Shown: piece by piece, positions 12,400 through 24,559 of the stretch
How the letters are laid out: the number at the start of each line of letters is the position of its first letter
Numbering within the stretch: position 1 is the stretch's first letter
Origin: Dioscorea cayenensis subsp. rotundata
Taxonomy: Eukaryota; Streptophyta; Magnoliopsida; Dioscoreales; Dioscoreaceae
DNA length: 64,000 nucleotides
Direction of reading: 5' to 3'
Assembly: GCF_009730915.1 (NCBI RefSeq)
Contig: NC_052489.1
Location: 4,181,622 to 4,245,621, forward strand
Notes under the pieces: model-generated
The model's input: the letters and a program-made list of their open reading frames with translations, nothing else
What the model was told of the DNA's origin: nothing
Database searches by the model: none
Position numbers and translations under genes: made by a program

Positions 12400-12599
12400 G
12401 GCACATGCGTGTGTGTCTCAATAGTCCACAATCTTTTCGCTAAGGGATATTTTATGCTAAAATTCTCAAATTTGAGTGCTTGAGTTGTTTCAGCTTGTGC
12501 TTTCCTATTCTTCGGAATGAATTTATTGGTTTAGTGTGATGCGCCATTTTCTAATGCATGATATCTGTGCCCATCATCATACTATGTAGATCTAACAAA

Positions 12600-12975
12600 C
12601 TCAGTAACGAAACTAGGAGAATGGGTGGTGGTTTTACAAAAGTCTGTAGGCTCTCCCCATAACTTCAAATAATTATTGGTGTCTCAGAATTAGCTAGAGC
12701 AAAGGTGCGGACTTGAATATCTTGTGAGTTTGTTGTTTCTTTTAGACTTAGTTATTTCAAGGGAATATTTCCAAATCCTTATCAACATCATCATCATCAT
12801 CTTCTTTTTATTTTTATTTTCTGATTGCACGTTGTTAAGAGACTCTGGGCTTATATTCGGGAAAACAATTTGCAAGATCCATCCAACAGGAGAAAGTTAT
12901 TATGTGATGAGAAATTGCAAAACCTTTTCAATGTTAATGAAATTGACATGTTTCAAATGAACAATGCAAAGGGTT
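12600..12975 (+). pseudogene. SWIB/MDM2-domain protein fragment, pseudogene
   Basis: Two exon-like pieces read through a plant SWIB domain. Piece one (about 12618-12706) gives GGGFTKVCRLSP, a TAA where Gln is expected, then IGVSELARA. Piece two (about 12831-12975) gives VVKRLWAYIRENNLQDPSNR, then LLCDEKLQNLFNV and DMFQMN. SWIB domains occur in chromatin-remodelling subunits and UAF30-like factors. Between the pieces is an AT-rich intron-like stretch, but the expected AG acceptor is changed to AC (at 12829-12830). The C-terminal part of the domain is lost after FQMN. No upstream or downstream exons were found, so this is a captured or decayed fragment. Confidence 0.72.
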
Positions 12976-13379
12976 TGGTTCTTGGACTGTTATTTCTCCA
13001 TTATGATTTTTTGGATAATTGCTTCTTACTCACATGATTTTTTTTTTAGGCTTGTCAGCTGTTAATTAGCAGAGGGTTTTGGAATTCAATCTTTAGGAAT
13101 GCAATCTTTACCAGCTTAAGAAAGATAGAAGAAAACCTTGCTTTTGTAAAGATGTATTTGTAAATACAAATTATGAGATTTTGTATACTTTGTAGATATA
13201 AATATTATTAATTATAATGTCGATTTTGTTTACAAATTTTTAGTTGTGTATGAACATTACAATTGATGTTGATTTTTAATGATATGGATAACAACTATTA
13301 GTAAAAATTGAATTATTATTGTATTTTAGGTTGGGGGAAAAATATATTAATATTTAACGCAGTGGTATGGTTTGACTGA

Positions 13380-13613
13380 TGTTAGACCTACAACGGCGGA
13401 AACATCCGCCGTTGTAGGCATTAAAACCCATATAACAGCGGATTTTTTTCGTCGCTAAAACCGTATATAACCACTTCAAAATCAGCCCCTATAACTGTAC
13501 ATTTCCACCACAATACTATTACAATGGAGGATTTAGTGGAAAATTTAGGATTAGCCGCTATAGCTTGTAGTGGCGGATTTTCCCGTCTCTACAGACCAAT
13601 TTTCTTGGAGTGA
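13380..13613 (+). mobile_element. CACTA-type terminal fragment
   Basis: The right end reads TTTTCTTGGAGTG, which on the other strand is CACTCCAAGAAAA, close to the plant CACTA consensus. Inward are diverged GGCGGA/TCCGCC words resembling CACTA subterminal repeats, including a perfect hairpin at about 13391-13414 (CAACGGCGGA and TCCGCCGTTG). No matching left end was found, so this is a truncated end. Confidence 0.5.
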
Positions 13614-14560
13614 GAATGCAAGCAAAGTCTAATGAGAAGAACCCATCACTATCTCAAACAAAGATATAGATCAATTAGATGCAGGACCAATACATTCTTG
13701 AGAATTTGACAATCAATGTGATGAATACATTTCAGAGAAGAGGAAAAGTTACGTTCCAATATAATAAAGGATGGAGAATTTCAGAAAAACACAAAGAATA
13801 ACACTATGTAACAAACAATGTCATTTCAAATATAATAATAATAATAATAATATGCTCATAATATAAGCACTACGAAAATGTCTCTTATACGCTATAGATG
13901 GCAACAAGAATGAACATTTCCAAACCTAAGTTTCAACCATTAAATAATGGTTCCCATCATTGAGAATAAATAAAATCTATAATATGACAAAAATGTTTAT
14001 TTGATGTATACACTGTTTTTTTCCCACCAGTGAAGACTAATTAATTCATTAGGATAAGAAAGGCAAATTAGAAGGACACATCATGCCAGAAAAGGAGAGA
14101 TAAACACAAACCAATGCATTGTGCTCAATTATGTTAGAGCAAATAATTGTACCAACTTTCTGTCAACTTTAAATTTTGACAAACAAGGTGATTATTCTTA
14201 TAAAAGAAAAAAAAAGAGAGAGAATTAAAAAAAAAATGAAGAAAAACAAATTGCTATCCACTTGCACACTTGAGGCCAAGTGAGAGAAATAAACAACTCT
14301 TCTCCGCTTACGCACAAATTTAAATGCACACACAAACACTTCAAATAGATCATGGATGATATGTTTGTGTGGACCCCACCCCATTAAGTTTTTTTTTAAT
14401 TTATATTTTGATATTTTTAATTTTAAATTTAAAATAACCCTTCATCTTATCATTAATATTTTTTTAATCTTTCTAATCTTTCCAATTCAATAACCTACAA
14501 CCCATCACCTTCTTTGTGACTCCGGCCCTTCGATCATCACGTTCTCATTTTTGTTAGAAA
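13614..14560. other. Non-coding stretch, nothing recognised
   Basis: AT-rich sequence with a short (ATA)n run near 13832-13850 and several A/T runs. I see no gene-like ORF or RNA gene. Confidence 0.45.
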
Positions 14561-16200
14561 AAAAAAACAGAGAGACCTATCCAAACTTGTTCGCCTCTTC
14601 TCCCATCATCTCATCACACTCTGATCATGGTTTCTGATCGTGGACGAAAACGCTTCTCCATTAGGGCTTGTCAGAGGTAAGATTTTGTTTTCTTGTTCTT
14701 CTTTTCTTATTTTTAGGTTTTGTTCTAGTTAGGGTTAGAGTTTCCTTTGTAGCTTGATTATGGATCTTTAAATCTTGTGATTTTCATTAGAGAGTTGAAA
14801 TTAGATTCTTATGTTTCCATCCATGCTTTTTATGTGAAAGATTTGAGTTAGTTAAGGATAATTATTAGATTGAAAAGTTTTTTGGTAGTATAGCAGGGAT
14901 CTCTAATTAATTTGGGAGAGCTAGAATCATATTATGGAGGATATCAAAATATAAAAACTGTAGACAGTGATCTTGTTTATCTTACTGCTAAATTTCAGAA
15001 TTTTTTCATGTGTATCCAGTAAGATATAGGCTCTACATGCAAGTGCCTTGGATAAGAATTCTTTGCAGAACTTGGAGTGTTTTTAATTTTTCATGATTCT
15101 AGAGTCTGAGTTAGATATAGATAATTATATAAAAGTTGTATATTTTGATGTTTCCTAATTACCTATGAAATTTCAGATTTTATATATCTATAGATATAGC
15201 CTTATTAGTGTAACTATCTCGGATGGTATTTCTGTGCAGAGTATGAAGATTTATGAGTATTTTTGATGATTATGGACATTGAATTCGGTGAGGTGAAAAT
15301 ATAAAAGTTTTTTATTATTAAGTTTTATGGTTGTTAGTAAAATTTCATTGATTTTAGAATTGTAGATTGAGAGATATGTATGTTTGAATGAGATATGTCT
15401 GAATTTTAAGTCTACAAAAATGATCAGAGATTCATTTGAATGCTATAATTTGATTAGTACTCCAAATAATGTGAATTTCGGAAAAATCTTAGTCTTATGT
15501 GTCTACTTTTCTCGATATCTTGAATTTTGTGATTTGGAAAAATATATGTGAAGTTATGAGGGATTTAGTATTCAATGTTCATGTAAGAATTGTTTTATGC
15601 CCTTTGGATTGGATAATTGCTTTTATACCCCTGAAAGAATCTGAATTTGGGAACTAGAATAATAATTTGATCCCTTTTGTTTTTACACCCTTAAATTTGT
15701 TTTTGCATTATCTTTGTTCACTAGAGACCTTTGTAGAATTTTTGCATCTTGGAATCCTTCTTACACACCTTTACATTTTGTAAATCTATCCTATTGTGTT
15801 TTATTAGGCATTCTTCCCTAATTATAGGACATGTAATTAGCTTTATAGTGTCAATATTAAAGTTTACCGCATTAGCGAGTATCAGGTAAGTAATCATATA
15901 TAAATCCTACTATATATACATATTATTCGACATTTGTTAAAATGATAATATGATTTATTTTGTTTATTAGTTGGATTATCAAATTATATATCAAATTTCA
16001 GTTTTTTATTTCATTTCCTATATTTTATTTATTTCTCGTTTATTTCACTAATTTTTTAGTTCATTGAATTTCTGAGTAATTATATTTTATTGAATTAGGT
16101 TTAATTATTCATTTATTTGGAAATTTTATAAATTATCTCTTCAAGTTTGGATTCAAATAATTAGTTTAATTTGATATTATAAAAACAGGATCATGTGATT
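14561..16200 (+). other. Possible orphan gene 5' end: short first exon and long intron
   Basis: A CT-rich leader (14575-14626) precedes an ATG at 14627, then 17 codons reading MVSDRGRKRFSIRACQR, and a good splice donor 'AGAG|GTAAGATT' at 14677. The following 1.5 kb is T-rich, like a plant first intron. No second exon was found before the element beginning at 16222. It could equally be the leader of a decayed transposon. Low confidence. Confidence 0.2.
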
Positions 16201-16221
16201 GCTAAAATTTTGCTTGGCAAA

Positions 16222-19200
16222 TGTCACGCCCCGAACCGGCTCACCGGACCCGGTGCGCAGACAAACGGCCGCAAACCCACAAGGTTTGAGCCCCATAGGC
16301 CTGCAAGGCCTCAGAATCTGATACAAAGCAGACGAATCTATAACAACCCAACTGAGTTACCGGATTACAAACTCTACAAAATACACAATACCGGGATATA
16401 GAAGTTTAAAAAATTACAAAATACGGGAATACATGGATAGACAATAACAAGAACTCAAAATTTATAACAGGATAAGACAACATCTACAGACAAACTTTTG
16501 AGATCCACGCCGGTCTATCACTCATGATCTGAAAAGAATTAAAAGAAAATCCATGAGCTTACTAGCTCAGTAAGTAATCCAGAAATTATTTTAAAACAAC
16601 AGGGTTTATGAATCTTGATTCCAAAGGTTAAGAATAATTCAAAGTTTAAACATAGTTTAAACAAATACAAAATACAAAGTGAAATATTCTAATAAAGAAT
16701 GTTTACAAATATGATTTACCGGAATACAAAACCCAGAAATACGATATAAAAAAAAATACAAAAATCAAAATCAAAAGGGCAAAGCCAAAAAGTAACAGAT
16801 TCAAGTGTGTGTTTCCAAATTCACTGTCAGTGCTAAAGGTCATTTGTTTATCCTCGGTGACAGGTCTGAGCCCAAAATAACAGAAATCATTTATTTACCC
16901 TCGGTGACCCGAGACTGAATACCATGTGGCCGTTGATTATTTCACCGAACGGACACGGTGCGAAACTGCGATCTCTTTTTTTCCCAAAAATTACTTGTCG
17001 ACAAGGTCGGGGTTTAACCCTCCCAACCCGACGGGGTTGCATATCGCTCATTTGGAGACCAAAGCATTCAAACAAAAAAACTCAAGGTTGAAATGCGGAA
17101 TATTCATGAATTTTCCAAATATTCAAACAAACGAAATACACAATTTCAAAAATCCCAATTTAGGAAAAAAATAATCGAAAAATACGAAATTACTTACAAA
17201 AATTAAATAAATAATTTCCCAAATCATTACTAAAAATTAATCACTATGCACATTTATATCTCACAAGCTCTGCATAACAATACTTCTAATATGTCTCATT
17301 TCAAAATGCATAACCCCCAGAATTTAACATCAAATGCAAAGATATTTTGTAGTAACTTAGGAAAATTCTGAACCTTTTCCTTGTTTAATACTTGACCCAA
17401 TTTTAGTCTCCGAGAATGAGAAAGATCATGTTAAATCTGAAGATTCTGCATATAGATGTCATCATGTGCAAGTCTTTTTAATGGGTCATAACTCATAATC
17501 TATAAATCCAATAAACATGAAATTTTGCAAATTGAAGGTCATGGTAATAAGGAATATTTTCTATACTGAGCACTTTGCCTAATTTTACTTATTAAATCCG
17601 GAAATTGGCCTCTAAATCAGCATGTCTGCGCAATAATACCTCCAAGACATATCAACTATAATTGATCATATCTTAGAGAATATATATATATCCAGTAAGT
17701 ATGAAATTGGCAGGTAGAGAGATCAAAGAAACCATTACAACCTTTCAATTTTACTCATATGAAAATTGTGCTTCTATGACCTCCGAATTTAGGCCCCAAT
17801 TCCCAATCAACTCATTATCATAACTTAAAACTTCATTCTAGCAATTTCATGCATGAACATAGAATGTCGAAGTCTCCAATCTGTAATAATATCCAGCCCA
17901 ATAAACCTTGAAATATTGACTCTAAACCACCAAATCATTTAATTTAATTCCCAAGTGCTAACCTCAATTTTAGTAAGGATACCATCAAGGAAAGGCTATG
18001 ATCTCCACCACAGATAGTAAGTTAAAACCTGAAATTCAAGACTCAACCTTGCCTCAGGATTGTAGTACGACATTTCTCTTGATGTATTCACATCTAACAT
18101 TCACCCACATTAACATTTTCTCTAAACACATATAAGCTCATCAAACATGTACATCGACTCAATATTATCAATAATTAACATACACCCTTTAAAACATAAA
18201 AGCATCCGCTATATATTAACTCAAGAGCTTTGATCTTATCATCATACCATAATATGATCATAACCCCATCGTATAAGAACAAATAGATAAATAAGGAACC
18301 GGTTACAACCAAATATTCTAATATATAGGATGCATTAACGTTTCAAGATAAGTAGTAGCCATTCTAAAAATAACATAACAAAACATAAATACTAAGTCCA
18401 TAACTAAATAAAGCTGTAAATCAGAAATACATGAAAATACCTATTCGACAATAGATAATTTTATAATTAATAACAATAAGCAAGAATATCATAATAAAAT
18501 AATATATAATAATTTTGCCGAGAAAAAGAATTTCTTCAAATAATGAAAACATGAGTTCTCGGGGATTACTTACCTGGTATTGCCTAAGTGCAAAAATGAG
18601 GTCCAAGACCACTCCCTAAAACGATCCTAAAACCCAATGATTTACCAACGTTAGAACAAAATCACTCTAATCACAAGTTAAAACACTAACCAAAAGTTTA
18701 AACACTCATCAAGTAACTTTTACATTCTCTAGAGAGAGAAACCAAAAATAAAAAATAAAAAATAAGATAAATAAATAAATGACAATAATTGTCTTGCATG
18801 CACTCATGCAGGAATTTAAAACACACCCTAAAAGCTTAAATAATTAACATGATTAAATTAAAGTGATCCAATGCTTAACCTCCACTCATTTGACATTTTC
18901 CTTGAACTAATATTTCCACTTGATGAGAAATCTCCACCATCCAATCTAAACACATTCCACTACAATGCTTCCCTCATTCTCTTAAACCATCACTACTAAT
19001 AATCACAAGAAATAAACATTGCTTTTAGCTTTGCAATATCATTCCACCAACTTAACAAATGCTATACAACTAGACCTATAGAATAGGGGTATATATATAA
19101 CTAATTATACATATCCAACATATGAAATAAAAAGAATTTCAAAAGAAGGATGAGGGATGCAGCCAACATAGATTTTCCTATACTAAAAACACTAATGTGC

Positions 19201-20627
19201 ACCAGCTGAAACCTAAATAAGCTTGGAAGAATACATGTATAATCATAGATCATGAAACTTTCACACTAATCCTTCTATGGAGTTATACACAATCATGAAG
19301 TTCACAACATCTCATGGCAAGCTAAACAAAGATAGAAGTCCAACAACCATAAGAAAATCCATGCACTAAAGACATACCAAAACTTATCCAAGCATGGTTA
19401 GGGACTTACTTCGATGGTCGGAAAAGAGAGAAGTGAAGAGAGGTGAAAGGAGAAACCATCTGAAATCCAAGCTCCAAAACCTCCTAGAGCTAGCTACCAC
19501 CACCACCAATAATAGAAAGAAGAAGAAGTAAATGGAGAAGAAGAAAACAATAAAGTTAAATGGCTTGGTTATCAAAGGCATAGATGATTACTTTGGAAGG
19601 TTGACAAAATCAGGAAAAGAAATCTATGCGGTTGAGTCCACAAACTCATCATCGGACGTTCACCGGAGGATTGCCGAAAGTTCGCCGGAGGAGATCACAG
19701 CTCTCTCTCTCTCTCTAAAAGGATAGAAGAAAGGATGCTAAAGGCTTGGGCTCCATTGTCAATAACAAGATGGCAACAAGGACAAGTTTAAGACAAGCTT
19801 CAAGAAATTATGCAAAAGTTTGCATAACTTTGGCCAGGAATCCCGGGCTCTCATGGCTTTTACAAATCAATGAAGACAAGGAAGCTGGGGCCCACAGCAA
19901 ATTACTTTGTTTTTGCTCAATTTGAACTTTGATAATTTGTTGTTTTGTGAACATGACGTATTTTGACATAAAAATTAGTCCCCAATTAACTATGTACTAA
20001 CCTTGTCACTAGGGGTTAAACATTGACCGTGTCGACACGTATTCTGCTAAGAGACTATAGTTTCGCACCTTTCCGTAAGTGAAGAATAACAACTTTTGAT
20101 ATTTTAGCTCGGGTCACCGAGGGTAAATAAATGAACTCTGATATTTTTGTTTTGATCATAGTTATTGGGAGACATATACTGTATTTATCTAAAAATCGAG
20201 CTTTGTTGGATGTTTTGTTTTGTTTTTGAATTATATTTTGATAATGGTTCTGCTAAATTTTGAAAATTTTTATGATATTAATATTTTTAGTGGTTGTTTA
20301 CTGGGCTATCAAGCTCATAATCTGTTGTTAATCATTTTTCAGATCAGGAGTTTAATAGCTCACCGAAAGTGAATAAGTAGCAAGCTTGTCCTTGGTCTAG
20401 TTAAGATCAAATCTTTGTCAGTTTTGTAAACTCTAAAATCTGTATTCTGCAAGTTTTGTATTTTTTTTTTTTTGAAACTTGACTTTTGAAACTTATAGTA
20501 TTACTCGATTGTATGTTCTGTTTTGTAATAGGTTATGAGGCCTTGCATGCCTATTGTGCTATGCACAAAGGGTGTACGGCAGTTTGTCAGTGCACCTGGT
20601 CTGGCTAACCGGGTTCAGGGCGTGAAA
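16222..20627. mobile_element. 4.4-kb element with long, imperfect inverted ends
   Basis: The left end starts TGTCACGCCCCGAACC; the right end, on the other strand, reads TCACGCCCTGAACCCGG. Similarity continues far inward: 'tttatttaccctcggtgacc' at about 16892-16911 pairs with 20107-20130, and 'ggtgcgaaact' with a GTCGACA word at 16958-17000 pairs with about 20025-20080. Arms are roughly 0.6-0.8 kb. No transposase ORF is present. It could be a foldback or TIR-MULE element, or one very long Gypsy LTR with inverted ends of the TGTCACG type. No matching TSD was found, so class is left open. Confidence 0.5.
18450..19915. repeat. Direct duplicate, copy 1 (inside the 4.4-kb element)
   Basis: Highly similar to 24560-26012 in the same orientation, starting in an AT-rich stretch and ending at 'gacaaggaagctgggg'. 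On the minus strand it looks like a promoter-leader: a short (GA)n tract, a TTCTTC-rich leader, then a splice-donor-like 'cgaaGTAAGTccc'. The CT tract here (19701-19716) has about 8 units. Confidence 0.7.
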
Positions 20628-20639
20628 ATTAGACTATCA

Positions 20640-21266
20640 ATCCATTGATTATATCATATATTGTGCCCTAGGAAGCATGGACATGGATGCAGTGACACAA
20701 CATGACATATATATGGTGACACAGTAATTGTGAAACAATTATATTTTTTATTTAAATATATGTAAAATTTATAATAATTCTATTGCAATTTGTTACAATA
20801 TATATGGATTAGAATCTTTTAATATTAAAGTAATAAAAAGATTATTTGCTTTTTTTGAAAAATAGACAAGTTACACACTTCAAGTGTTGTGATAGAGATT
20901 TGATCCCTCAATCTCTCACTCTTGAGGAAAAGGAATTACTCTTCTTTTTTTCTTCTTCATATTCATCTTCATCTTCATCTTCATCTTCATCTTCTTCTTC
21001 TTCTAATTCTTCTTCTCCTTCTTCTCCATCTTCTTCTTCTTCTTCTTCTTCTTCTTCTTCTTCTTCATCATCATCATCATCATCATCATTGTCTTCTTCT
21101 TCTTCTTCTTCTTTTTCTACTACTACTACTTCTTCTTCTTTGTGTTATTTTACATGCTTTTTGCGTTTGGAATATAACAAGCTTTTTCACTTTTTTCATT
21201 CTTTCGTGGATGTGGATTCTTACAAGTTTTTTGAAATTTCATGTAAACAATGGAAACATTTCCGCC
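20640..21266. repeat. AT-rich spacer with a (TCT)n/(TCA)n microsatellite
   Basis: After a short AT-rich spacer, 20948-21150 is dominated by TCT, TCA and ACT trinucleotides. This creates a 157-codon Ser-rich ORF (and a Leu/His one in another frame) that is a product of the microsatellite, not a gene. Confidence 0.8.
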
Positions 21267-22526
21267 ATGGCGCGATACAAAGGAGAAGGACGTGTGCTTC
21301 ATTCAATTCACCATCTTAAGTTCATGGAAGTCAGTTATGGGTGAGATATGTGCGCATTGGGCCCTAGATATTTCTCAAGTGAGAGTGGAGTTCATAACGC
21401 CTGACGCATACAAAACGCTTTGCCTAATTGAGTCTGACGCGGATTTTCAACGCATATGTCATATATACTATAGTTTCAACAAATTTGTCGTGGATATCAT
21501 AATCGAGGAAGTAAGTGTTCCTGTAGATGGAAACTCGGCCTCCTTGATCCTATTGTAATACAACAATCACCGCTATTGCTGGTTACTTGTCTTTTATGTG
21601 TTCCTATGTTCTAGATGTCAGTACAGTGAATGACAATCATTTTCTATGTATTAATATAACTTATTGTCTATTATTCATGGTTTTTGTGTACTCTACAAGC
21701 TTTCTGTTTATTATTTTGATTTCCCGTGTATGATATATGTTTTCCATGTAGAATATTTGTTTCCTACATAAAATATTTGTTTCGTGTGTATTATTATTGA
21801 TTCATGTGTATTTTATAATTATTTTTCAATACAGAGAATCCTTGTCAAGCAGCATGAACCCAAATGGTGATAGTTTTCTCTCCCAACATAATTCTTATGG
21901 GCATTTCGACTTTACATTTATTAAAAAAATGATAAAATCTGGGTTCCTATAAGGTGCGCTGCTTCAGAATGCTGATGGCGAGTGCATGTTTTGAAAGAGG
22001 GAAATGTAGGCACGTTTCAACTGAAGACAATTTAATTAACTCACATTTACGGTGGAGACATTGGTACGACAACGCATCCAAAAGTAAGTAAGAAGTGGGT
22101 TTCTAAACTTGTCATGCAGAAATTGAAAGAACAACCATTATATAGAGCTATTGAAATATCATGTGTCATCTAGTTTCGGGATTGTTCTTCCAGAAAATGG
22201 GAAGTACATGGCCTACCGTACAAGCATGCATGTGCCACGATCATTCAAACAGACACAAATGTCCATTTTACGTATACAATTAATTTACAGTTGAATGGTA
22301 TTGTTGGTGTATACCAACCTAATATCCTTGATTTTTTGACAATGACAAGCCATTTGACGACAAGCAGGAGCTTTGAATTCGGCCGCCAATATAAAAAAAA
22401 TGGTCCGACCGTCTAAGAAGGAAGAGAATCGAGTCACAAGCCTTCGATGTCTGCTATTTACATTGTAGCCGGTGCCATCAAGCTTGACATAATCGTAGAT
22501 TATGTAATGCAGTTATAGCGGACTAA
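21267..22526 (+). pseudogene. MULE (MuDR-like) transposase, internally deleted
   Basis: The frame starts MARYKGEGRVLHSIHHLKFM at 21267, shifts by one base near 21340, and continues with RVEFITPDAYKTLCLIESDA to about 21540, the N-terminal region typical of plant MULE transposases. A non-coding repeat array follows (21590-21830). Coding resumes near 22000 with THICGGDIGTTTHPKVSKKW and VSKLVMQKLKEQPLYRAI (MuDR DNA-binding region). It then jumps to the C-terminal SWIM zinc-finger tail, HGLPYKHACATIIQTDTNVH, and a final knuckle C-S-R-C-H-Q-A-stop-H-N-R-R-L-C ending TAA at 22526. The catalytic DDE core is missing. In the SWIM motif Tyr replaces the usual Cys (LPYKHAC for LPCKHAC). Confidence 0.75.
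21590..21835 (+). repeat. Degenerate tandem array of TTTCCTGTGTATTAT-like units, first block
   Basis: Roughly 20-30 bp units around the words 'ttt(c)c(t/a)(t/a)gtgta' plus 'tatt' repeat about nine times with substitutions. It sits where the MULE transposase reading frame is interrupted. Confidence 0.6.
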
Positions 22527-22599
22527 ACATTCTATCCATAATGGTAACGTAATTTATTTATTTTTACTGTTGCAATGTTTAGTTTCTGTCTAATATAAG

Positions 22600-22885
22600 C
22601 ATGAATTATGTTTGTTTTGTTGTTGTTGTGTAGTTTTCTTTTTACTTGTGTATTAAATTTCTTTCCTATGTATATATTCAGAGTACTATGGATTATTTTC
22701 GTTTCATGTGTAGAAAACCGGCTTCCTATGGTGTGCTTCAGTTTGCTGTGTACTATATCCGTTTCCTATGTGTTATATCGAGTTGGTGTGTATTATTTAT
22801 ATTTTCTGTGTATCTTTAACTTTTCCTGTTTAGTAAATTATATTCATCTGCATTATTTTATGTGTACATTTCTTATTTAAGGCCA
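22600..22885 (+). repeat. Degenerate tandem array of TTTCCTGTGTATTAT-like units, second block
   Basis: The same word family as 21590-21835, about ten diverged units, immediately 3' of the MULE stop codon. A shorter third block lies at about 23190-23275. The ORF at 22608-22880 is a product of the array. Confidence 0.6.
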
Positions 22886-24272
22886 ATTTTGTAATTAACT
22901 GTATACGCAATGTTTTTATTCACAAAGAACAAAAAAAAACACAAGTACATATATGGAAACTAAAGTTATGAAAATGTTATTGTTCACATGAATATGGAAT
23001 ACATCAACATTATGACTGTTTTGAAACGGCTTCGTCGTTTGCAGCAGCTTCTTTTTTGCTGTCAATCTCCTAACCATCAACAACTCTCTTTGTCACTAGC
23101 TAACACAAGTTCCATTTGATTATTTTTGCTGTCAAGAACTACAAAGCAAACACACAACAAATACAATGTCGTTAAAAAACTACACATTAATTATTTATGT
23201 TTCCTGTGTATTGTCCATATTTTCCTGCTTAACATTCTATTTGATGTGCATCATTTGTTGAGTGCATTTCGGATTTATGACTGATTTTGTAATTACAAAC
23301 AAAAAAAAAAAAATGACAAGTAATAATATGGATACTGAAGTTCTTGTAATGTTAATGTTTACATTAGGTACTGATGTCAGAGCCCTACAGATTTATCTCA
23401 GGTTTGACATTTAAGTCTACCGTTTGTCTCCTCCATCATGTATAACACACCATTAAAATTAAGAAAAGCTTAATTTATACAGTTAGTATCTATTATGTAT
23501 AACACACCATTAAAATTAAGAAAAGTTTAATTAAAAACAGTTAGTAAACATGTATATATATATTGCATAAGCCAATTTTTAAAAATTATAAAAAAAAAAA
23601 CCAAATTACAAATTCAATAATTCTTCAAAAATGTAGAAAAACTTAATATATTTTTGGATTTTTTTTTCTATGAATAACGGTCTAATTAGATATGCAATGA
23701 ATTTTTTTTAAAAAGTTGAATAAATCATAATTTCATTTATAAAAAAATACAACAAAAAAAACAACAAGGTAGCATGACAAGAAAGAAGTAAAGAAATTGG
23801 GATAGATCATTAAGAGTGATTGATATTCTTACAAAATAAAATAAGTTTTATTAACCAATTTAAAAATAATTCCATTAATTACTTATAAAATAATAATTAA
23901 ATATTATTTAAAACTATTTTAATCTTGAAACAAAATTAAAATACCATAAATTTAAAAAAAATAAATTTATTATCTTTCAAATAAAAAAAACCAAAGTTTC
24001 AAACCCAGCTGTTCCCATGGAAAAAAGCAGGGTTAAAATTGTCATTTCAGCCGTTGAAATGATGGCCAATTAAATCATCTCACAAGTTATCTCTCAAGGG
24101 CATCAGTGCAATTTCACAGGCCATTTAACACTTTCGTCTTCTCCGTCAATAGATATTGGGCTGAAAAGTAAATTCAAGAAAAAAGAGAAACCCATGAGGA
24201 AACACAATACTTTGAAGGATTAAATGGAATTATTCAAACAATTGAGGGATTTTTGGGTACTTCCCCGTTATA

Positions 24273-24275
<3 letters not shown>
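22886..24275. other. AT-rich 3' flank of the MULE remnant, with a possible MULE end
   Basis: It contains a two-copy 57-bp tandem duplication (23438-23551) and long A/T runs. The stretch 24025-24266 has the feel of a MULE terminal region ('ggttaaaattgtcatttcag' and an end that reads GGGGAAGTACCCAAAAATCC on the minus strand, 24247-24266). No matching left end was identified. A (AAAT)n run follows at about 24275-24303. Confidence 0.35.
23438..23551. repeat. 57-bp tandem duplication
   Basis: 'atgtataacacaccattaaa' begins at 23438 and again at 23495, with the next roughly 35 bases also repeated, differing by a few substitutions. Confidence 0.8.
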
Positions 24276-24303
<28 letters not shown>

Positions 24304-24559
24304 AGGAATTAACTAAGTCAATCCAAAAGATAGTAGAATCATCAACCCATGCCTACAAACAAACGAATTTTATAAATGTTGAAGTAATCATTTGAATGTA
24401 ATCGCACACTTAATTAGTATAAATAATAAATTAATAACCAAGTTAAAATGAATAGCAATCATTTAATTAGCATTACACCAATGTAGATTTACCAAGTCAA
24501 CAACTAAATAAATATAATTAATTAAAGAAAATACCTCAAAATACATATTCCAAATAAAT

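Noticed and set aside
12212..12483. Gly/Pro/Arg-rich ORFs on both strands
   Set aside because: They are translations of the GGCGGG/CCCGCC subterminal repeats of the hAT element and cross its TSD.
20846..21344. Ser-rich and Leu/His-rich ORFs of 140-157 codons
   Set aside because: They are created by the (TCT)n/(TCA)n microsatellite at 20948-21150 in two frames; composition is pure repeat.
22608..22880. 90-codon hydrophobic ORF that looks like a membrane protein
   Set aside because: It lies entirely in the degenerate TTTCCTGTGTATTAT-like tandem array.
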